DNA from: Catenulispora sp. EB89
GTDB taxonomy: Bacteria > Actinomycetota > Actinomycetes > Streptomycetales > Catenulisporaceae
Assembly: GCF_041261445.1 (NCBI RefSeq)
Contig: NZ_JBGCCU010000004.1
Location: 434,001 to 498,000 of the forward strand
DNA: 64,000 nt
Reading direction: 5' to 3'
The notes under the pieces are model-generated. The model had not been told where the DNA came from. It saw only the letters and a list, made by a program, of their open reading frames with translations, and did no database searches. Positions 9,030 through 18,644 of this stretch are shown here, one piece after another (within the stretch, counting starts at the first letter, position 1; each line of letters opens with the position of its first letter). Both the position numbers and the translations under genes were made by a program.

Positions 9030-9560
9030 TCAGCTGGCGGCCGGCTGCTCCCCCGACCCCGACCCCAGCGGCAGCCCGTCCTGGTACGGCACCCCCAGCA
9101 GCTGCGCGACCACCCCGAGGTACACCTCGGCCTCGCGCGTCAGCTCGGCGGCCTCGGCGTCGCTGACCGCGTTCGGCAGGCCGGCCTGGGCGGCGGCGCG
9201 GCGGGTGGCTCCGGATGCGAAGTACGCGGCCCAGTCCGCCAGTTCCGGGGCCTCGCGGTAGAGCAGGTCCCAGACGCTGCGCGGCCTGCGGCGGGTCGGG
9301 GCCGCCGGGACCGCGCGCGCCGTCACGACGGCGGCCGAGGCGTGCAGGGCAGCCATGTGCGCGCCGCAGTAGCGGTCGTACGGGTGCGACGACGTGACCG
9401 CCTCGGCCAGTTCGTGCACGGCCTGCTCGAACAGGTCGCGTGCGGAGCGCGAGGCGGGCCCGCGCCGGTGGCCGCCAGAGCCCATCGGGGGCAGCGGCGG
9501 CGGGTGGGCTCGGGAGCTTGCTATCGGTCCCGTGTCCGGGCTTGTGAGAGCGGCGGGCAT
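9030..9560 (-). CDS. SAV_6107-family HEPN domain protein
   Basis: A 176-residue protein matching the actinobacterial SAV_6107 HEPN family. The helical core runs from about residue 40 to 150. It contains the HEPN RX4-6H signature as RYCGAH (Arg63 to His68) followed by the family block RRPRSVWDLL and an APELADWAAYFASGA helix. HEPN domains are often metal-independent RNases or nucleotide-binding partners; the intact R-X4-H keeps RNase activity possible, but this is inference. The first ~30 residues are a Pro/Gly-rich tail and the true start could be at Met26. It lies upstream of TauE/SafE and downstream of DUF6504 on the same strand. Confidence 0.8.
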   Translation of the reverse strand: MPAALTSPDTGPIASSRAHPPPLPPMGSGGHRRGPASRSARDLFEQAVHELAEAVTSSHPYDRYCGAHMAALHASAAVVTARAVPAAPTRRRPRSVWDLLYREAPELADWAAYFASGATRRAAAQAGLPNAVSDAEAAELTREAEVYLGVVAQLLGVPYQDGLPLGSGSGEQPAAS

Positions 9561-9694
9561 AGTTCCCTCCCTGTACTAGTCAGGGTCCACTGATGACATG
9601 TCGGACACTCACAGCATGTCTCTTCCACAGTGACAGGCCCCACTGACAAAAACAGGTGTTCAAGCCGGGAAATCCCCATGAACGGCCGTCGCGA

Positions 9695-10099
9695 TCAGTT
9701 CTCCGGGAATTTCAGCACGCGGCCGATGTGCTCCGGCAGGCAGCTGAGCGATTCGGCGACGAGCAGCCAGCCCCCGGAGGGGACGTCGTGGCACAGCTGG
9801 AACACCTCCACGTCACCGTCCCGCCCCACGCTGGCGCGCACGCTCCACAGCTCGCGCTCCACCTCCCGGTCGCGGCCGAACACCAGGGTCTCGAACGTGC
9901 CCAGGCGCCGGTCGGTCCGCAGCAGCACCGACGGGAGTTCGCCGGAGTCCGCGCCGACCTGGATCCAGTGCGACAGGACCTGGCGCACGCGGTAGAGCTT
10001 GCCGCGCCAGATGAAATGCGCCGGCTCGCCGTGGCGGCGCAGTACGTCGATCAGTTCGTCATCGGTGCTCACTGCGGCACCCGTCCCATTCGCACTCAT
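9695..10099 (-). CDS. DUF6504-family protein
   Basis: A 134-residue protein containing the block PAHFIWRGKLYRVRQVLSHW, typical of the actinobacterial DUF6504 family, and a C-terminal segment ending in a leucine-rich helix. The start at 10099 is set by GGAGG five bases upstream; a longer frame extending to 10264 has no ribosome site. As I recall, the family is often found beside error-prone DNA polymerase genes in Streptomyces together with the HEPN protein that follows here; no polymerase is present in this window. Function is unknown. Confidence 0.75.
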   Translation of the reverse strand: MSANGTGAAVSTDDELIDVLRRHGEPAHFIWRGKLYRVRQVLSHWIQVGADSGELPSVLLRTDRRLGTFETLVFGRDREVERELWSVRASVGRDGDVEVFQLCHDVPSGGWLLVAESLSCLPEHIGRVLKFPEN

Positions 10100-11089
10100 C
10101 GCAGCCTCCAAATAGCCGCCACCTCTGTCGTCCGTCCGCCCGGACCGGCCGAGGCCGGCCACGGGCTTCCCCTCCCGCGACCACCCAGCGGGGTGGCCGA
10201 TCCGGGCGTCCGGACCATCATCGAATCTTTGTTCGACTTGAGCCAGGCTACCCCCGAGGGCCACCCGCCCTCAACGGAATCGAGTCAAGGCTCGCTCAAA
10301 TGAGTGAATGGGCGACCGGAAGACGATCACCAGTACCAGCATTCGCCCTGTACCAGGCACGTATCGACGCTGCGCCGGCCCCGTAAAAGCCGTCCGCCCG
10401 AGTTGCGAAAACGAGGACGGCGGCGGAGGGAAACCCTCAACGCCGCCGCTTTTTCGATGGCCACCGGCCACCGGACCGCCCGATCCGGTCCCGTTTCACG
10501 AAGCTCTGCCGCCCCGTGTCGGCAGTGCCTCATCAAACGGGACCGGGTCTTCCCCCATCACCGACACCCGGCCGGCCGTGCCTCCCCGACACCCACCGTG
10601 GCGCAGCCGTCGTGCCGACAGTAAGTGTGACGCATGACACCGACAGTCCTCATGGGTATTAGTACTCAGGTCCGGCTTGAGTACCTGCGCATACGTCCGA
10701 CGACGCCGCCCGAGAGCGCTGTTACTAAATCGCAACATACAGAACGCTGTCACACTGCAACCCAACCCACCCCCTCGAACGTCTATATGGATGATCGGAT
10801 GTGCTGCTTCACGCAGCCTCCGACGCACCCGGTGGGGGTGCTAGTGGGGGTAGGGAAGGCCATACAGGCCTTGGCGGGATCCGCGTCTGTGGGGGCGCGG
10901 GTCCCGCCCCTCCTTTAAGGGGACCTCTAAGGAGTCCGCTGGAGTCCGCTATGGAGACCCCGGCGCAGAGCCCGATTCCCCGCAGTCTCCACGCATCTGG
11001 GCCGTTTACTTCCCCCGCAGTCACCCTCACGGCCCACCCCGCTTTCCGCCACACTGCGATCAAGGCCCGCGGTGGGGATGCTTTAGCCC
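10100..11089. other. long intergenic region ahead of the glycosyltransferase
   Basis: Nearly 1 kb without a supported gene. The sequence around 10620-10790 is comparatively AT-rich and could hold promoters. The distal part (10857-10946) contains consecutive hairpins and a short direct repeat, listed separately. Confidence 0.55.
10857..10946 (+). promoter_or_regulatory. structured leader: consecutive hairpins plus direct repeat
   Basis: Read on the plus strand: AAGGCC-N5-GGCCTT (10857-10872), then GGCGGGATCCGCG with CGCGGGTCCCGCC (10873-10908, 13-bp stem with one G-T pair, 10-nt loop), then CTCCTT...AAGGAG, then the repeat GGAGTCCGCT twice. This lies about 145 nt upstream of the glycosyltransferase start and could be an attenuator or a cis-regulatory RNA. 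No known riboswitch consensus is recognised. Confidence 0.4.
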
Positions 11090-12184
11090 GTGGGACGAAA
11101 TCGACACCCGGCAGGCGCCCCGGCCGCGCTGCCCGCGCCGTTCGCGCCGTCCACGCTGTCCGCCGACCCGCCCCCGGCCACCGAGACCGTCTCGGTCCTC
11201 GTCCCGCTCCTGAACGACGAGCGCCGCGTGCTGCGCTGTGTGCGGGCACTGCTGGCCCAGACCCGGGTACCGAAGATGGACGTGGTCTTCCTGGACGCGG
11301 GCTCGACGGACCTGACCCGCCGCCTGGTGCTCCAGGCCGCGATGGACGAGCCGCGCGTGCGCCTGCTGATCGGCGCGCCGACGCCGCAGGGCTGGTGCGC
11401 GCACGCGCACGCCTGCGAACAGCTGGCGGTCGCCGCACGCGGCAAAGTGATGGTGTTCGCGGACCCGGGACTGGCACTCGCGCCGGGCGCGATCGCGGCG
11501 GCGGTGGCGGCGCTGCGCGGTCCGCGCCGGATGGACCTGGTGGTCGCGGAGGCGCAGCGGCGCACGCCAGCCGAGCGGACGCCGGCCTCGGGCCCGCGGC
11601 CGTCGACGTCGGCGCGGCTGATGGCGGTCGACAGCGAGACGTACTGGCGCGTCGGCGGCCACTGCAACGCGGCGCACGACGCGCACGGCGAGTCAGGGCT
11701 TTTGCGCGCGGTCCGGCGTGCGGGCGGACACGTGGCGATGCTGGACGGACGGCACGCCATAGAGTTCCTGGACGGTTCGCTGTGGCCGCGCGAGCGCGCC
11801 GGCGTCGCGACCGTGACGGGCACCGGCGGACGCCACCCGCTGAACGACACGGAGAACTCGATCCTGCACTCGTTCACGGACACCGCACGCCGGCTGCTCG
11901 CCGCGTTCACGACGGCTCCGACGCAGGTCCGGCCCGCGACGGGACGGCCGGTGCAGGTGCGGCGCGCGCCGACGCGTCCGACGACGGCGCCCGCGGGGCC
12001 GGTCGCGGACGCGGCGGCGAACCGGGCGGCGGGGTACGCGGCGAAGGCCATGGCGGAGGCGGTCGCGGCGTCGGCATCGGCATCGGCGTCCGTCACGGCG
12101 ACGGTCGCGGCATCGATGTCGGCATCGGGCTCAGCGTCGGAGGCGGTCCCGGCCTCGGTAGCAGCATCGGAGTCGGGCCGTTGA
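11090..12184 (+). CDS. family 2-like glycosyltransferase with low-complexity tail
   Basis: About 364 residues. Residues ~35-250 look like a GT-A fold: a VSVLVPLLNDERRVLRCVRA opening strand and helix, an acidic LDAGSTDLT segment matching the usual DxGSTD region, and FADPGLALAPGAI where the family's DxD-like site sits. No membrane segment is obvious. The last ~60 residues are an Ala/Ser/Thr/Val repeat encoded by tandem GCATCG-type hexamers (12060-12180) and are probably disordered. The GTG start at 11090 lacks a strong ribosome site. Sugar donor and acceptor are unknown, and the gene stands alone behind a long structured intergenic region. Confidence 0.7.
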   Translation: MGRNRHPAGAPAALPAPFAPSTLSADPPPATETVSVLVPLLNDERRVLRCVRALLAQTRVPKMDVVFLDAGSTDLTRRLVLQAAMDEPRVRLLIGAPTPQGWCAHAHACEQLAVAARGKVMVFADPGLALAPGAIAAAVAALRGPRRMDLVVAEAQRRTPAERTPASGPRPSTSARLMAVDSETYWRVGGHCNAAHDAHGESGLLRAVRRAGGHVAMLDGRHAIEFLDGSLWPRERAGVATVTGTGGRHPLNDTENSILHSFTDTARRLLAAFTTAPTQVRPATGRPVQVRRAPTRPTTAPAGPVADAAANRAAGYAAKAMAEAVAASASASASVTATVAASMSASGSASEAVPASVAASESGR

Positions 12185-12262
12185 CGACGGTCCGAACCCC
12201 CGTCATCCCCCGTACCCGCACCCGCCACGCACACCGTCCCGTCTCCGGCTACGCTCGGGGAC

Positions 12263-12859
12263 ATGTCTGAGCTGATCTTGCTCCGCCACGGCGAGACCGA
12301 GTGGAGCCGCTCCGGCCGCCACACCGGCCTGACCGACCTGCCGCTGACCACCGTCGGCGAGGACCAGGCACGTGCCGCCGCCAAACTCCTGGCCGGCCGC
12401 TCCTTCGGCGCCGTCTACACCAGCCCCCTGACGCGCGCGGTGCGCACCGCCGAACTCGCCGGCCTGACCGGCGCGGTCGAGGACCCCGACCTGCTGGAGT
12501 GGGACTACGGCGGCTACGAGGGGATAACGACCGACGAGATCCACCAGGACCGGCCCGGCTGGTACCTGTGGGACGACGGCGTCGTACCCGGCGACCACGA
12601 GCACCCCGGGGAGACCATCGAGCAGGTCGGCGCGCGGGTGGACCGCGTACTGGCGCGCGTGCGGCCGATGCTGGCCGACGGCGACGGCGAGGACGTGTGC
12701 CTGGTCGCGCACGGCCACGTGCTGCGCGTCCTGTGCGCGCGCTGGCTGGGGCTGCCACCGACGGGCGGACGCTACTTCCGGCTGGACACGGCGGCGGTGT
12801 CGCGGCTCGGGTTCGAGCACGCGCGGCCGGTGGTGGACGGGCTGAACCAGCAGGGGTGA
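12263..12859 (+). CDS. histidine phosphatase (phosphoglycerate-mutase-like)
   Basis: A 198-residue protein of the histidine phosphatase superfamily. The phosphate-pocket motif LLRHGETEWS is at residues 6-15 (catalytic His), TSPLTRAVRTAE supplies the second arginine, and VAHGHVLRVL near residue 150 carries the second catalytic histidine. Family members act as small-molecule phosphatases or broad-specificity phosphoglycerate mutase-like enzymes; the substrate is not evident. A TACGCT -10-like box (12250-12255) lies 7 nt before the ATG, suggesting a leaderless transcript. It is divergently followed by the polyprenyl synthase gene. Confidence 0.92.
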   Translation: MSELILLRHGETEWSRSGRHTGLTDLPLTTVGEDQARAAAKLLAGRSFGAVYTSPLTRAVRTAELAGLTGAVEDPDLLEWDYGGYEGITTDEIHQDRPGWYLWDDGVVPGDHEHPGETIEQVGARVDRVLARVRPMLADGDGEDVCLVAHGHVLRVLCARWLGLPPTGGRYFRLDTAAVSRLGFEHARPVVDGLNQQG

Positions 12860-13000
12860 GTAGGGCCCCGCCCTACCAGGGGGACAAACCACCTCAAAAG
12901 GTGAGCGTCCACCCACCATCCCACCAACCAAGCCCCCGCCGCCCCGAACCGCCGAAGAAGTTGCGTCGAACGAGTGAGCGCCCCGGGCGTGTCGTGCGCC

Positions 13001-14104
13001 CTACTTCTTGCGGGCGGTCGCCATGACCGCCAGCTCCCCCAGTACCGCCTTGGCCTCGGCGTCGATGGGCGCGGCGGCTAGCGCGGTCCGGGCCTGGTCG
13101 GTCAGTGCGGCGATGCGGGTCTCGACGTCGTCCAGTGCGCCGGTGGAGCGGATGATGTCCTGCAGTTCGGTGACTCCGGCGGTGTCCAGGTCGGGGTTGC
13201 CTAGTTCGCCGCGGAGGGTCTTGATCGCGGCCGGGCTGTCGGCGCGTGCGGCGGCCAGTGCGACCAGCAGTGTCTGCTTGCCCTCGCGCAGGTCGTCGCC
13301 GGCGGGCTTGCCGGTGGCCGCAGGGTCGCCGAACACGCCGAGGACGTCGTCGCGCAGCTGGAACGCCTCGCCGAGCGGGAGGCCGTAGGCCGAGAAGGCG
13401 GCGATCACGTCCGGGGTTCCGCCCGCCAGCATCGCGCCGACGTGCAGGGGCCGCTCGATCGTGTACTTCGCGGACTTGAAACGGATCACGGTCTGTGCCC
13501 GCTGCGCCGCGCGCTCGGGCTCGTCCAGGCCGTGCGCCTGCGCCAGCACGTCCAGGTACTGCCCGGCCATCACCTCGGTGCGCATCACGTCGAAGTACCG
13601 GCGGGCCGCGGCGACCCGCTCCGGCGGCAGCGCGCTGCCCGCGAACATCTCGTCGCACCAGGTCAGGCACACGTCGCCGAGCAGGATCGCGGCCGCCGCG
13701 CCGAAGCGCGCGCCCGAGCCCTCCCACGCGGCCTCGCGGTGCGCGGCGGCGAAGCGGCGGTGGATGGCCGGCATGCCGCGGCGGGTGTCGGAGTCGTCCA
13801 TGTAGTCGTCGTGGATCAGCGCCGAGGCCTGGAGCAGTTCCAGGGACGCGGCGGCGTGGACTATGCCGTCCTCCTCCTGTGGGGTCGCGCTGTCGCCGAG
13901 CACTCCGCGCCATCCCCAGTAACAGAACCCCGGGCGCATCAGCTTGCCGCCGTCCAGGAACTCGCGCAGTGCGGTCGGAAGCGGCGCCAGCTCGGGCGAC
14001 ATCGCGATGAGGGCCGCGCCCTGACGGTCCAGGAACGCCGACAAGGCGGCGTCTACTCGGTTACGCAAAGAGTGGCGGTCCAGGGGGTTCACGGGAACAA
14101 CCAT
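13001..14104 (-). CDS. polyprenyl (isoprenyl) diphosphate synthase
   Basis: A 367-residue trans-prenyltransferase of the IspA/GrcC type, which condenses isopentenyl diphosphate with allylic diphosphates. The first aspartate-rich motif is DDYMD (residues 99-103), the second region is [11 protein letters not shown] (about 250-260), and GGKLMRPGF and FKSAKYT are the other conserved binding segments. The chain-length region upstream of the first motif ([11 protein letters not shown]) does not reveal product length. The start at 14104 (ATG, MVVPVNP) was chosen because upstream sequence in this frame is antisense to metF. It is divergent from metF, with 90 bp between them. Confidence 0.93.
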   Translation of the reverse strand: MVVPVNPLDRHSLRNRVDAALSAFLDRQGAALIAMSPELAPLPTALREFLDGGKLMRPGFCYWGWRGVLGDSATPQEEDGIVHAAASLELLQASALIHDDYMDDSDTRRGMPAIHRRFAAAHREAAWEGSGARFGAAAAILLGDVCLTWCDEMFAGSALPPERVAAARRYFDVMRTEVMAGQYLDVLAQAHGLDEPERAAQRAQTVIRFKSAKYTIERPLHVGAMLAGGTPDVIAAFSAYGLPLGEAFQLRDDVLGVFGDPAATGKPAGDDLREGKQTLLVALAAARADSPAAIKTLRGELGNPDLDTAGVTELQDIIRSTGALDDVETRIAALTDQARTALAAAPIDAEAKAVLGELAVMATARKK

Positions 14105-14194
14105 ACGGCTGGTGCTCGGAGGCCCGTGTCTCGCGTCTCGGGACGTGCGGCTTCCTTGCCTTACAAAGCGCGACATGCTCAGTACGGTGGATTC

Positions 14195-15142
14195 ATGGCA
14201 CTGGGACTCCCCTCCGTGCGGCCGGATCGCGCCGCCACCGTCCGCGAGCTGCTCGCCGGGGGTGAGCGCTCCTACTCGTTCGAGTTCTTCCCGCCGCGGA
14301 ACGACGACCAGGAGCAGCAGCTCTGGCGTGCGCTGCGGCGGCTGGAGGGCTACTCGCCGACGTTCGTCTCGGTGACGTACGGCGCGGGCGGGACGACCCG
14401 GACGAAGACGGTGGAGACCACCGAGCGCATCGCCACCGAGACCACGCTCACCCCTGTGGGGCACCTCACAGCGGTCAACCATTCCGTCGCCGAGCTGCGG
14501 CACGTCATCGGGCAGTACGCGGACGCCGGGGTGCGCAACATCCTGGCGCTGCGCGGGGACCCGCCGGGCGATCCGCTGGGCGACTGGGAGGCGCACCCCG
14601 AGGGGCTGAACTACGCCGGCGAGCTTGTGGATCTGGTGCGGGAATCGGGTGAGTTCTGTGTGGGCGTCGCGGCGTTCCCGGAGCGGCACCCGCGCTCGCC
14701 CGACTGGGATTCCGACGTGGCGCACTTCGTGCAGAAGTGCCGTCGGGGCGCGGACTTCGCGATCACGCAGATGTTCTTCCTGACGGACGACTACCTGCGG
14801 CTGCGCGACCGGGTCGTGGCGGCGGGGTGCGACGTGCCGATCCTGCCGGGCGTGATGCCGGTGACGAACGTCGCGCAGATCAAGCGGATCACGGGGCTCA
14901 CCGGGCAGGCGTTCCCGGCCGAGCTGGAGCGTGCGCTGATGGCGGTGGACGGGGACAAGGCGGCGGTGCGCGCGGTCGGGGTGGAGTGGACGACGCGGAT
15001 GTGCGAGCGGCTGCTGGCCGAGGGGGCGCCGGGGCTGCACTTCATCACGCTGAACATGTCGACGGCGACGCTGGAAATCTACCGGAACCTGGGGCTCGAT
15101 CAGCGGCATGTGGCGGCTGCGGGGTTGCCTTTGTCGGCCTGA
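14195..15142 (+). CDS. metF: 5,10-methylenetetrahydrofolate reductase
   Basis: A 315-residue TIM-barrel flavoprotein that reduces methylene-THF to methyl-THF for methionine synthesis. Conserved features: [12 protein letters not shown] near the N-terminus with the catalytic-region glutamate, [29 protein letters not shown] and ITQMFF further on. Length fits the bacterial MetF family. The ATG at 14195 is preceded at 6 nt by TACGGT (14183-14188), consistent with a leaderless message. Downstream are a hexamer repeat and palindromes identical in form to those beside the padR gene, so the region after metF may be under PadR influence; whether metF itself is affected is unclear. Confidence 0.96.
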   Translation: MALGLPSVRPDRAATVRELLAGGERSYSFEFFPPRNDDQEQQLWRALRRLEGYSPTFVSVTYGAGGTTRTKTVETTERIATETTLTPVGHLTAVNHSVAELRHVIGQYADAGVRNILALRGDPPGDPLGDWEAHPEGLNYAGELVDLVRESGEFCVGVAAFPERHPRSPDWDSDVAHFVQKCRRGADFAITQMFFLTDDYLRLRDRVVAAGCDVPILPGVMPVTNVAQIKRITGLTGQAFPAELERALMAVDGDKAAVRAVGVEWTTRMCERLLAEGAPGLHFITLNMSTATLEIYRNLGLDQRHVAAAGLPLSA

Positions 15143-15145
15143 GGT

Positions 15146-15276
15146 CTCGGGCTCGGGCTCTGGCTCCGACTCTGGCTCGGTCTCAGGCTCCGGCTCCGGC
15201 TCCGGCTCCGCCTCTGGCTCGGTCTCAGGCTCCGCCTCTGGCTCTGGCTCCGGCTCGGTCTCAGGCTCCGGCTCCT
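15146..15276. repeat. GGCTCN hexanucleotide tandem array
   Basis: Directly after the metF stop, about 20 head-to-tail variants of GGCTC followed by C, T, G or A (with a few GTCTCA units) run for 130 bp. In the plus frame this would encode Ser-Gly dipeptides, but no start or ribosome site is linked to it. It looks like a slippage-generated spacer. Confidence 0.85.
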
Positions 15277-15286
15277 CCGCGCCGGG

Positions 15287-15338
15287 ATACCTCGGCTCCG
15301 ATATACCTCGGCACCGAGGTATATCGATTTCGAGGTAT
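15287..15338. promoter_or_regulatory. palindromic operator cluster of the padR type
   Basis: A perfect ATACCTCG-GCAC-CGAGGTAT dyad lies at 15303-15322, extended by AT steps on both sides. It is flanked by a left half-site ATACCTCG (15287-15294) and a right half-site CGAGGTAT (15331-15338). The same 8-bp arms and 4-bp spacing occur three times between padR and the hydrolase at 55.9-56.1 kb. The cluster sits 157 bp upstream of the acetyltransferase gene. Confidence 0.75.
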
Positions 15339-15494
15339 CTCGGCTCCGATACATCCGCTCCGCCTCCGCGTCGGTCCAGTCACCAGCACTGTCACCTTGT
15401 CTGATGAACGACGCCTGATCGGGCCACCCCGCAGCGGGCCGTGTGTCAGCCTGCGATGAACAGCCGAGGGGGCCGGAGAAGGAGAGGCACGAAC

Positions 15495-16013
15495 ATGCAG
15501 CCGCTGGGAGTCCGTTACGCGGTGCCGGTGGACCTCGCGGCGGTCCACGCCGTCACCCACTCGGCCTACCGCCACTACGTCGACCGCATCGGCGCCCGCC
15601 CCGCCCCGATGGACGCCGACTACCCGCACCTGATGCGCCGCGGCTGCCTGTTCGTGGTCGGCAACCCGGCGATCGCCACCGTCACCCTGGTCCCCGAGGA
15701 CGGCTGGCTGCACCTGGACAACTTCGCCGTCGCCCCGGACCGCCAGGGCCGCGGCCTGGGACGGCGCGTGCTGGCCTTCGCCGAGGAGCACGCGCGCCAG
15801 CTCTGGCTGCCCGAGCTCAGGCTCCTGACCCACGCGATGATGTGGGAGAACCAGCGCATGTACACGGCCGCCGGATACCGCGAGTACACGCGCACCCGGC
15901 CCGCGCCGGATCAGGAGCTGATCCACTACCGGAAGGTGATCGCCGGGTGGGACTTCTCGGGGACGACGTATCTGCCGACGGCGGGCGGGATCGCGCTGGC
16001 CGGGGCGCGGTAG
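15495..16013 (+). CDS. GNAT-family N-acetyltransferase
   Basis: A 172-residue GNAT protein that would transfer an acetyl group from acetyl-CoA to an amine. The acetyl-CoA-binding motif A is clear: LDNFAVAPDRQGRGLGRRVL (about residues 75-94, with the R-Q-G-R-G-L-G loop), followed by motif B with ENQRMYTAAGYREY. Start at 15495 is fixed by the GGAGAAGGAGAGG ribosome site; upstream in-frame starts overlap that site. The acceptor substrate is unknown. The upstream interval holds padR-type palindromes, so PadR control is possible. Confidence 0.92.
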   Translation: MQPLGVRYAVPVDLAAVHAVTHSAYRHYVDRIGARPAPMDADYPHLMRRGCLFVVGNPAIATVTLVPEDGWLHLDNFAVAPDRQGRGLGRRVLAFAEEHARQLWLPELRLLTHAMMWENQRMYTAAGYREYTRTRPAPDQELIHYRKVIAGWDFSGTTYLPTAGGIALAGAR

Positions 16014-16187
16014 GCGGACGGAACGGACCGAGCAGGCCGCCCCGCGCCCCCTGGCGCCCCGGGTGGCGTGTGCCGACCGCCCATTGACCCGGGCCGGATC
16101 TCCCTTTTGACTGGAAAGCGGCGGCATTGGCGGCTTGTGGCGGATCCCCGCCGCGCCGCCCGGACCGCCGCCAGCGAAGGAGGCGCT

Positions 16188-16379
16188 ATGGCGAAGCAGT
16201 CATTGTCGGAAGTCCCTCAGACGCCTTTCGAAGGCACCCCGCCGACGCCCGCCGAAAGCCGGGCGCTGCCGATCGTCGTCCTCGAGCCGGAGGCCGGGAG
16301 CTGCAGCTGCGGCGGCGGCTGCAAGTGCGGCTGCCAGAGCGGCGGCAACTGCGCCTGCGGGGGCGCCTGCTGCCACTGA
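16188..16379 (+). CDS. small cysteine-rich protein, metallothionein-like
   Basis: A 63-residue protein with a strong ribosome site (AAGGAGG, 4 nt before ATG). Residues 1-37 are Pro/Glu-rich without cysteine. The last ~25 residues hold nine cysteines spaced CxCxxxCxCxCxxxxxCxCxxxCC with a terminal His. That density and the CxC/CC pairing resemble bacterial metallothioneins, which bind Zn, Cu or Cd, but the order does not match a family I can name. A leader-plus-core RiPP precursor is an alternative, although no modifying enzyme is nearby. A perfect terminator hairpin follows at 16415, so it is probably a single-gene unit. Confidence 0.8.
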   Translation: MAKQSLSEVPQTPFEGTPPTPAESRALPIVVLEPEAGSCSCGGGCKCGCQSGGNCACGGACCH

Positions 16380-16414
16380 CCGATCCCGCGCGTTAGCCGC
16401 GGGCCGCTCCACGC

Positions 16415-16443
16415 GGGCCGCCGGAGTTCACCTCCGGCGGCCC
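16415..16443 (+). terminator. hairpin terminator after the cysteine-rich gene
   Basis: Perfect 11-bp stem GGGCCGCCGGA / TCCGGCGGCCC with a 7-nt loop, 35 bp after the stop codon. There is only a weak downstream T tract, which is common in GC-rich actinobacteria. Confidence 0.75.
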
Positions 16444-16477
16444 GTTCCCTTGTCGCGGGATAGCTGTTAGGTTCACA

Positions 16478-17693
<1,216 letters not shown>

Positions 17694-17736
17694 GCACCCG
17701 CCACTGGCCTGGCGCCTGGTGCCGGCCCCTGCGATC

Positions 17737-18603
17737 TCAGTGCGCGTATCCGCAGTACCGCTTGCGCGAGTAGTTCTCCGCGTACTCCGGCGGCGTGATG
17801 CCCTCAAGCAAGTCCGGGCTCGGCTTGGCGACGCCGGCGGCCACGCTCAGCGGGATGGACCCGGCCCAGTACGGCAGAGCCAGGTCCTCCTCGTCGTCGA
17901 CGACCTCGTCGCCGCGCGCCTTCAGCGAGACCTGCTCCAGGTCCAGGGCCAGGATCGCGGTCTGCGCCAGCTCCTTGCGGGTGGGTTCGCGCGATTCGGC
18001 GGTGCGGCCGGGGGCGATGTGGTCGATCAGGGCCCGCATGGCGTCCAGGCGCTCGGCCGGGTCCGAGACCAGCCGGGCCGTGCCGTGGACCACGACGCTG
18101 CGGAAGGCCACCGAGTGGTGGAACCAGCTGCGGGCCAGGACCAGCGCGTCGCAGAGGGTGACGGTCACGCCGACCGGCTCGCCGTCCAGGCGGCCGAAGC
18201 GGCCGCCGGTCGAGCCGTGCACGTACAGCCGGTCGCCGAGGCGCGCGTGGACCGTCGGCAGGGCCACCGGGGCGCCGTCGAGGACGAAGGCCAGGTGGCA
18301 GACCAGCGCCTCGTCGAGGACCGCGTGGACGGCGGCGCGGTCGTAGCCGACACGGCCCTGGTAGCGGGTGGCGGTGGTGCGCGGGGTCTTGGCGTAGTCG
18401 CCCTCGGCGCCGTGGCCGAACAGGCAGGCTTCGGTCTCGGCGTCGCGGGTCGGCGCGGGGCCGGCAGTGGCCTGGCCCGCGGTCCGCGTCGGGGTCTGCG
18501 TCGCGGTCTGCTTCGGAGTCTGGTCCGCGGTCTGGCCTGCGGTCGGCGTCGGGGTCTGCATCGGGCTCTGAGTCGGGGTCGGGCTGGGGGCCGCTTGCGT
18601 CAT
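17737..18603 (-). CDS. pyridoxamine 5'-phosphate oxidase-family flavoprotein
   Basis: A 288-residue protein. The C-terminal ~220 residues match the PPOX/FMN-binding split-barrel family, with RLYVHGSTGGRFGRL and VTVTLCDALVLARSWF as the flavin-site strands. These proteins are FMN or F420 enzymes or vitamin B6 salvage relatives. The first ~55 residues are a Thr/Pro/Gln repeat tail of low complexity. It is divergent from a MocR regulator that uses PLP, and the interval carries direct repeats suited to that regulator, so the pair probably handles vitamin B6 or an amine. A paralogue without the tail lies at 43880-44560. Confidence 0.88.
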   Translation of the reverse strand: MTQAAPSPTPTQSPMQTPTPTAGQTADQTPKQTATQTPTRTAGQATAGPAPTRDAETEACLFGHGAEGDYAKTPRTTATRYQGRVGYDRAAVHAVLDEALVCHLAFVLDGAPVALPTVHARLGDRLYVHGSTGGRFGRLDGEPVGVTVTLCDALVLARSWFHHSVAFRSVVVHGTARLVSDPAERLDAMRALIDHIAPGRTAESREPTRKELAQTAILALDLEQVSLKARGDEVVDDEEDLALPYWAGSIPLSVAAGVAKPSPDLLEGITPPEYAENYSRKRYCGYAH

Positions 18604-18612
18604 TTTTCGTCC

Positions 18613-18644
18613 TAGTGCAAACTAGTCACTGTGGTAGTTCAAAC
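18613..18644. promoter_or_regulatory. MocR-type direct-repeat operator
   Basis: TAGTGCAAAC (18613-18622) and TAGTTCAAAC (18635-18644) are direct repeats with starts 22 bp apart, two turns of the helix. MocR/PdxR regulators are known to bind direct repeats with this geometry. The second copy overlaps the GTG start region of the MocR gene; the first lies just before the PPOX start. Confidence 0.65.

Noticed and set aside
8569-9593. Overlapping plus-strand frames across the HEPN gene and upstream gap
   Set aside because: Arg/His/Pro-rich shadow of the minus-strand HEPN gene and repeat DNA.
12860-12876. Hairpin GTAGGGC-CCC-GCCCTAC after the histidine phosphatase
   Set aside because: Only 7 bp with a 3-nt loop and no T tract; too weak to call a terminator.
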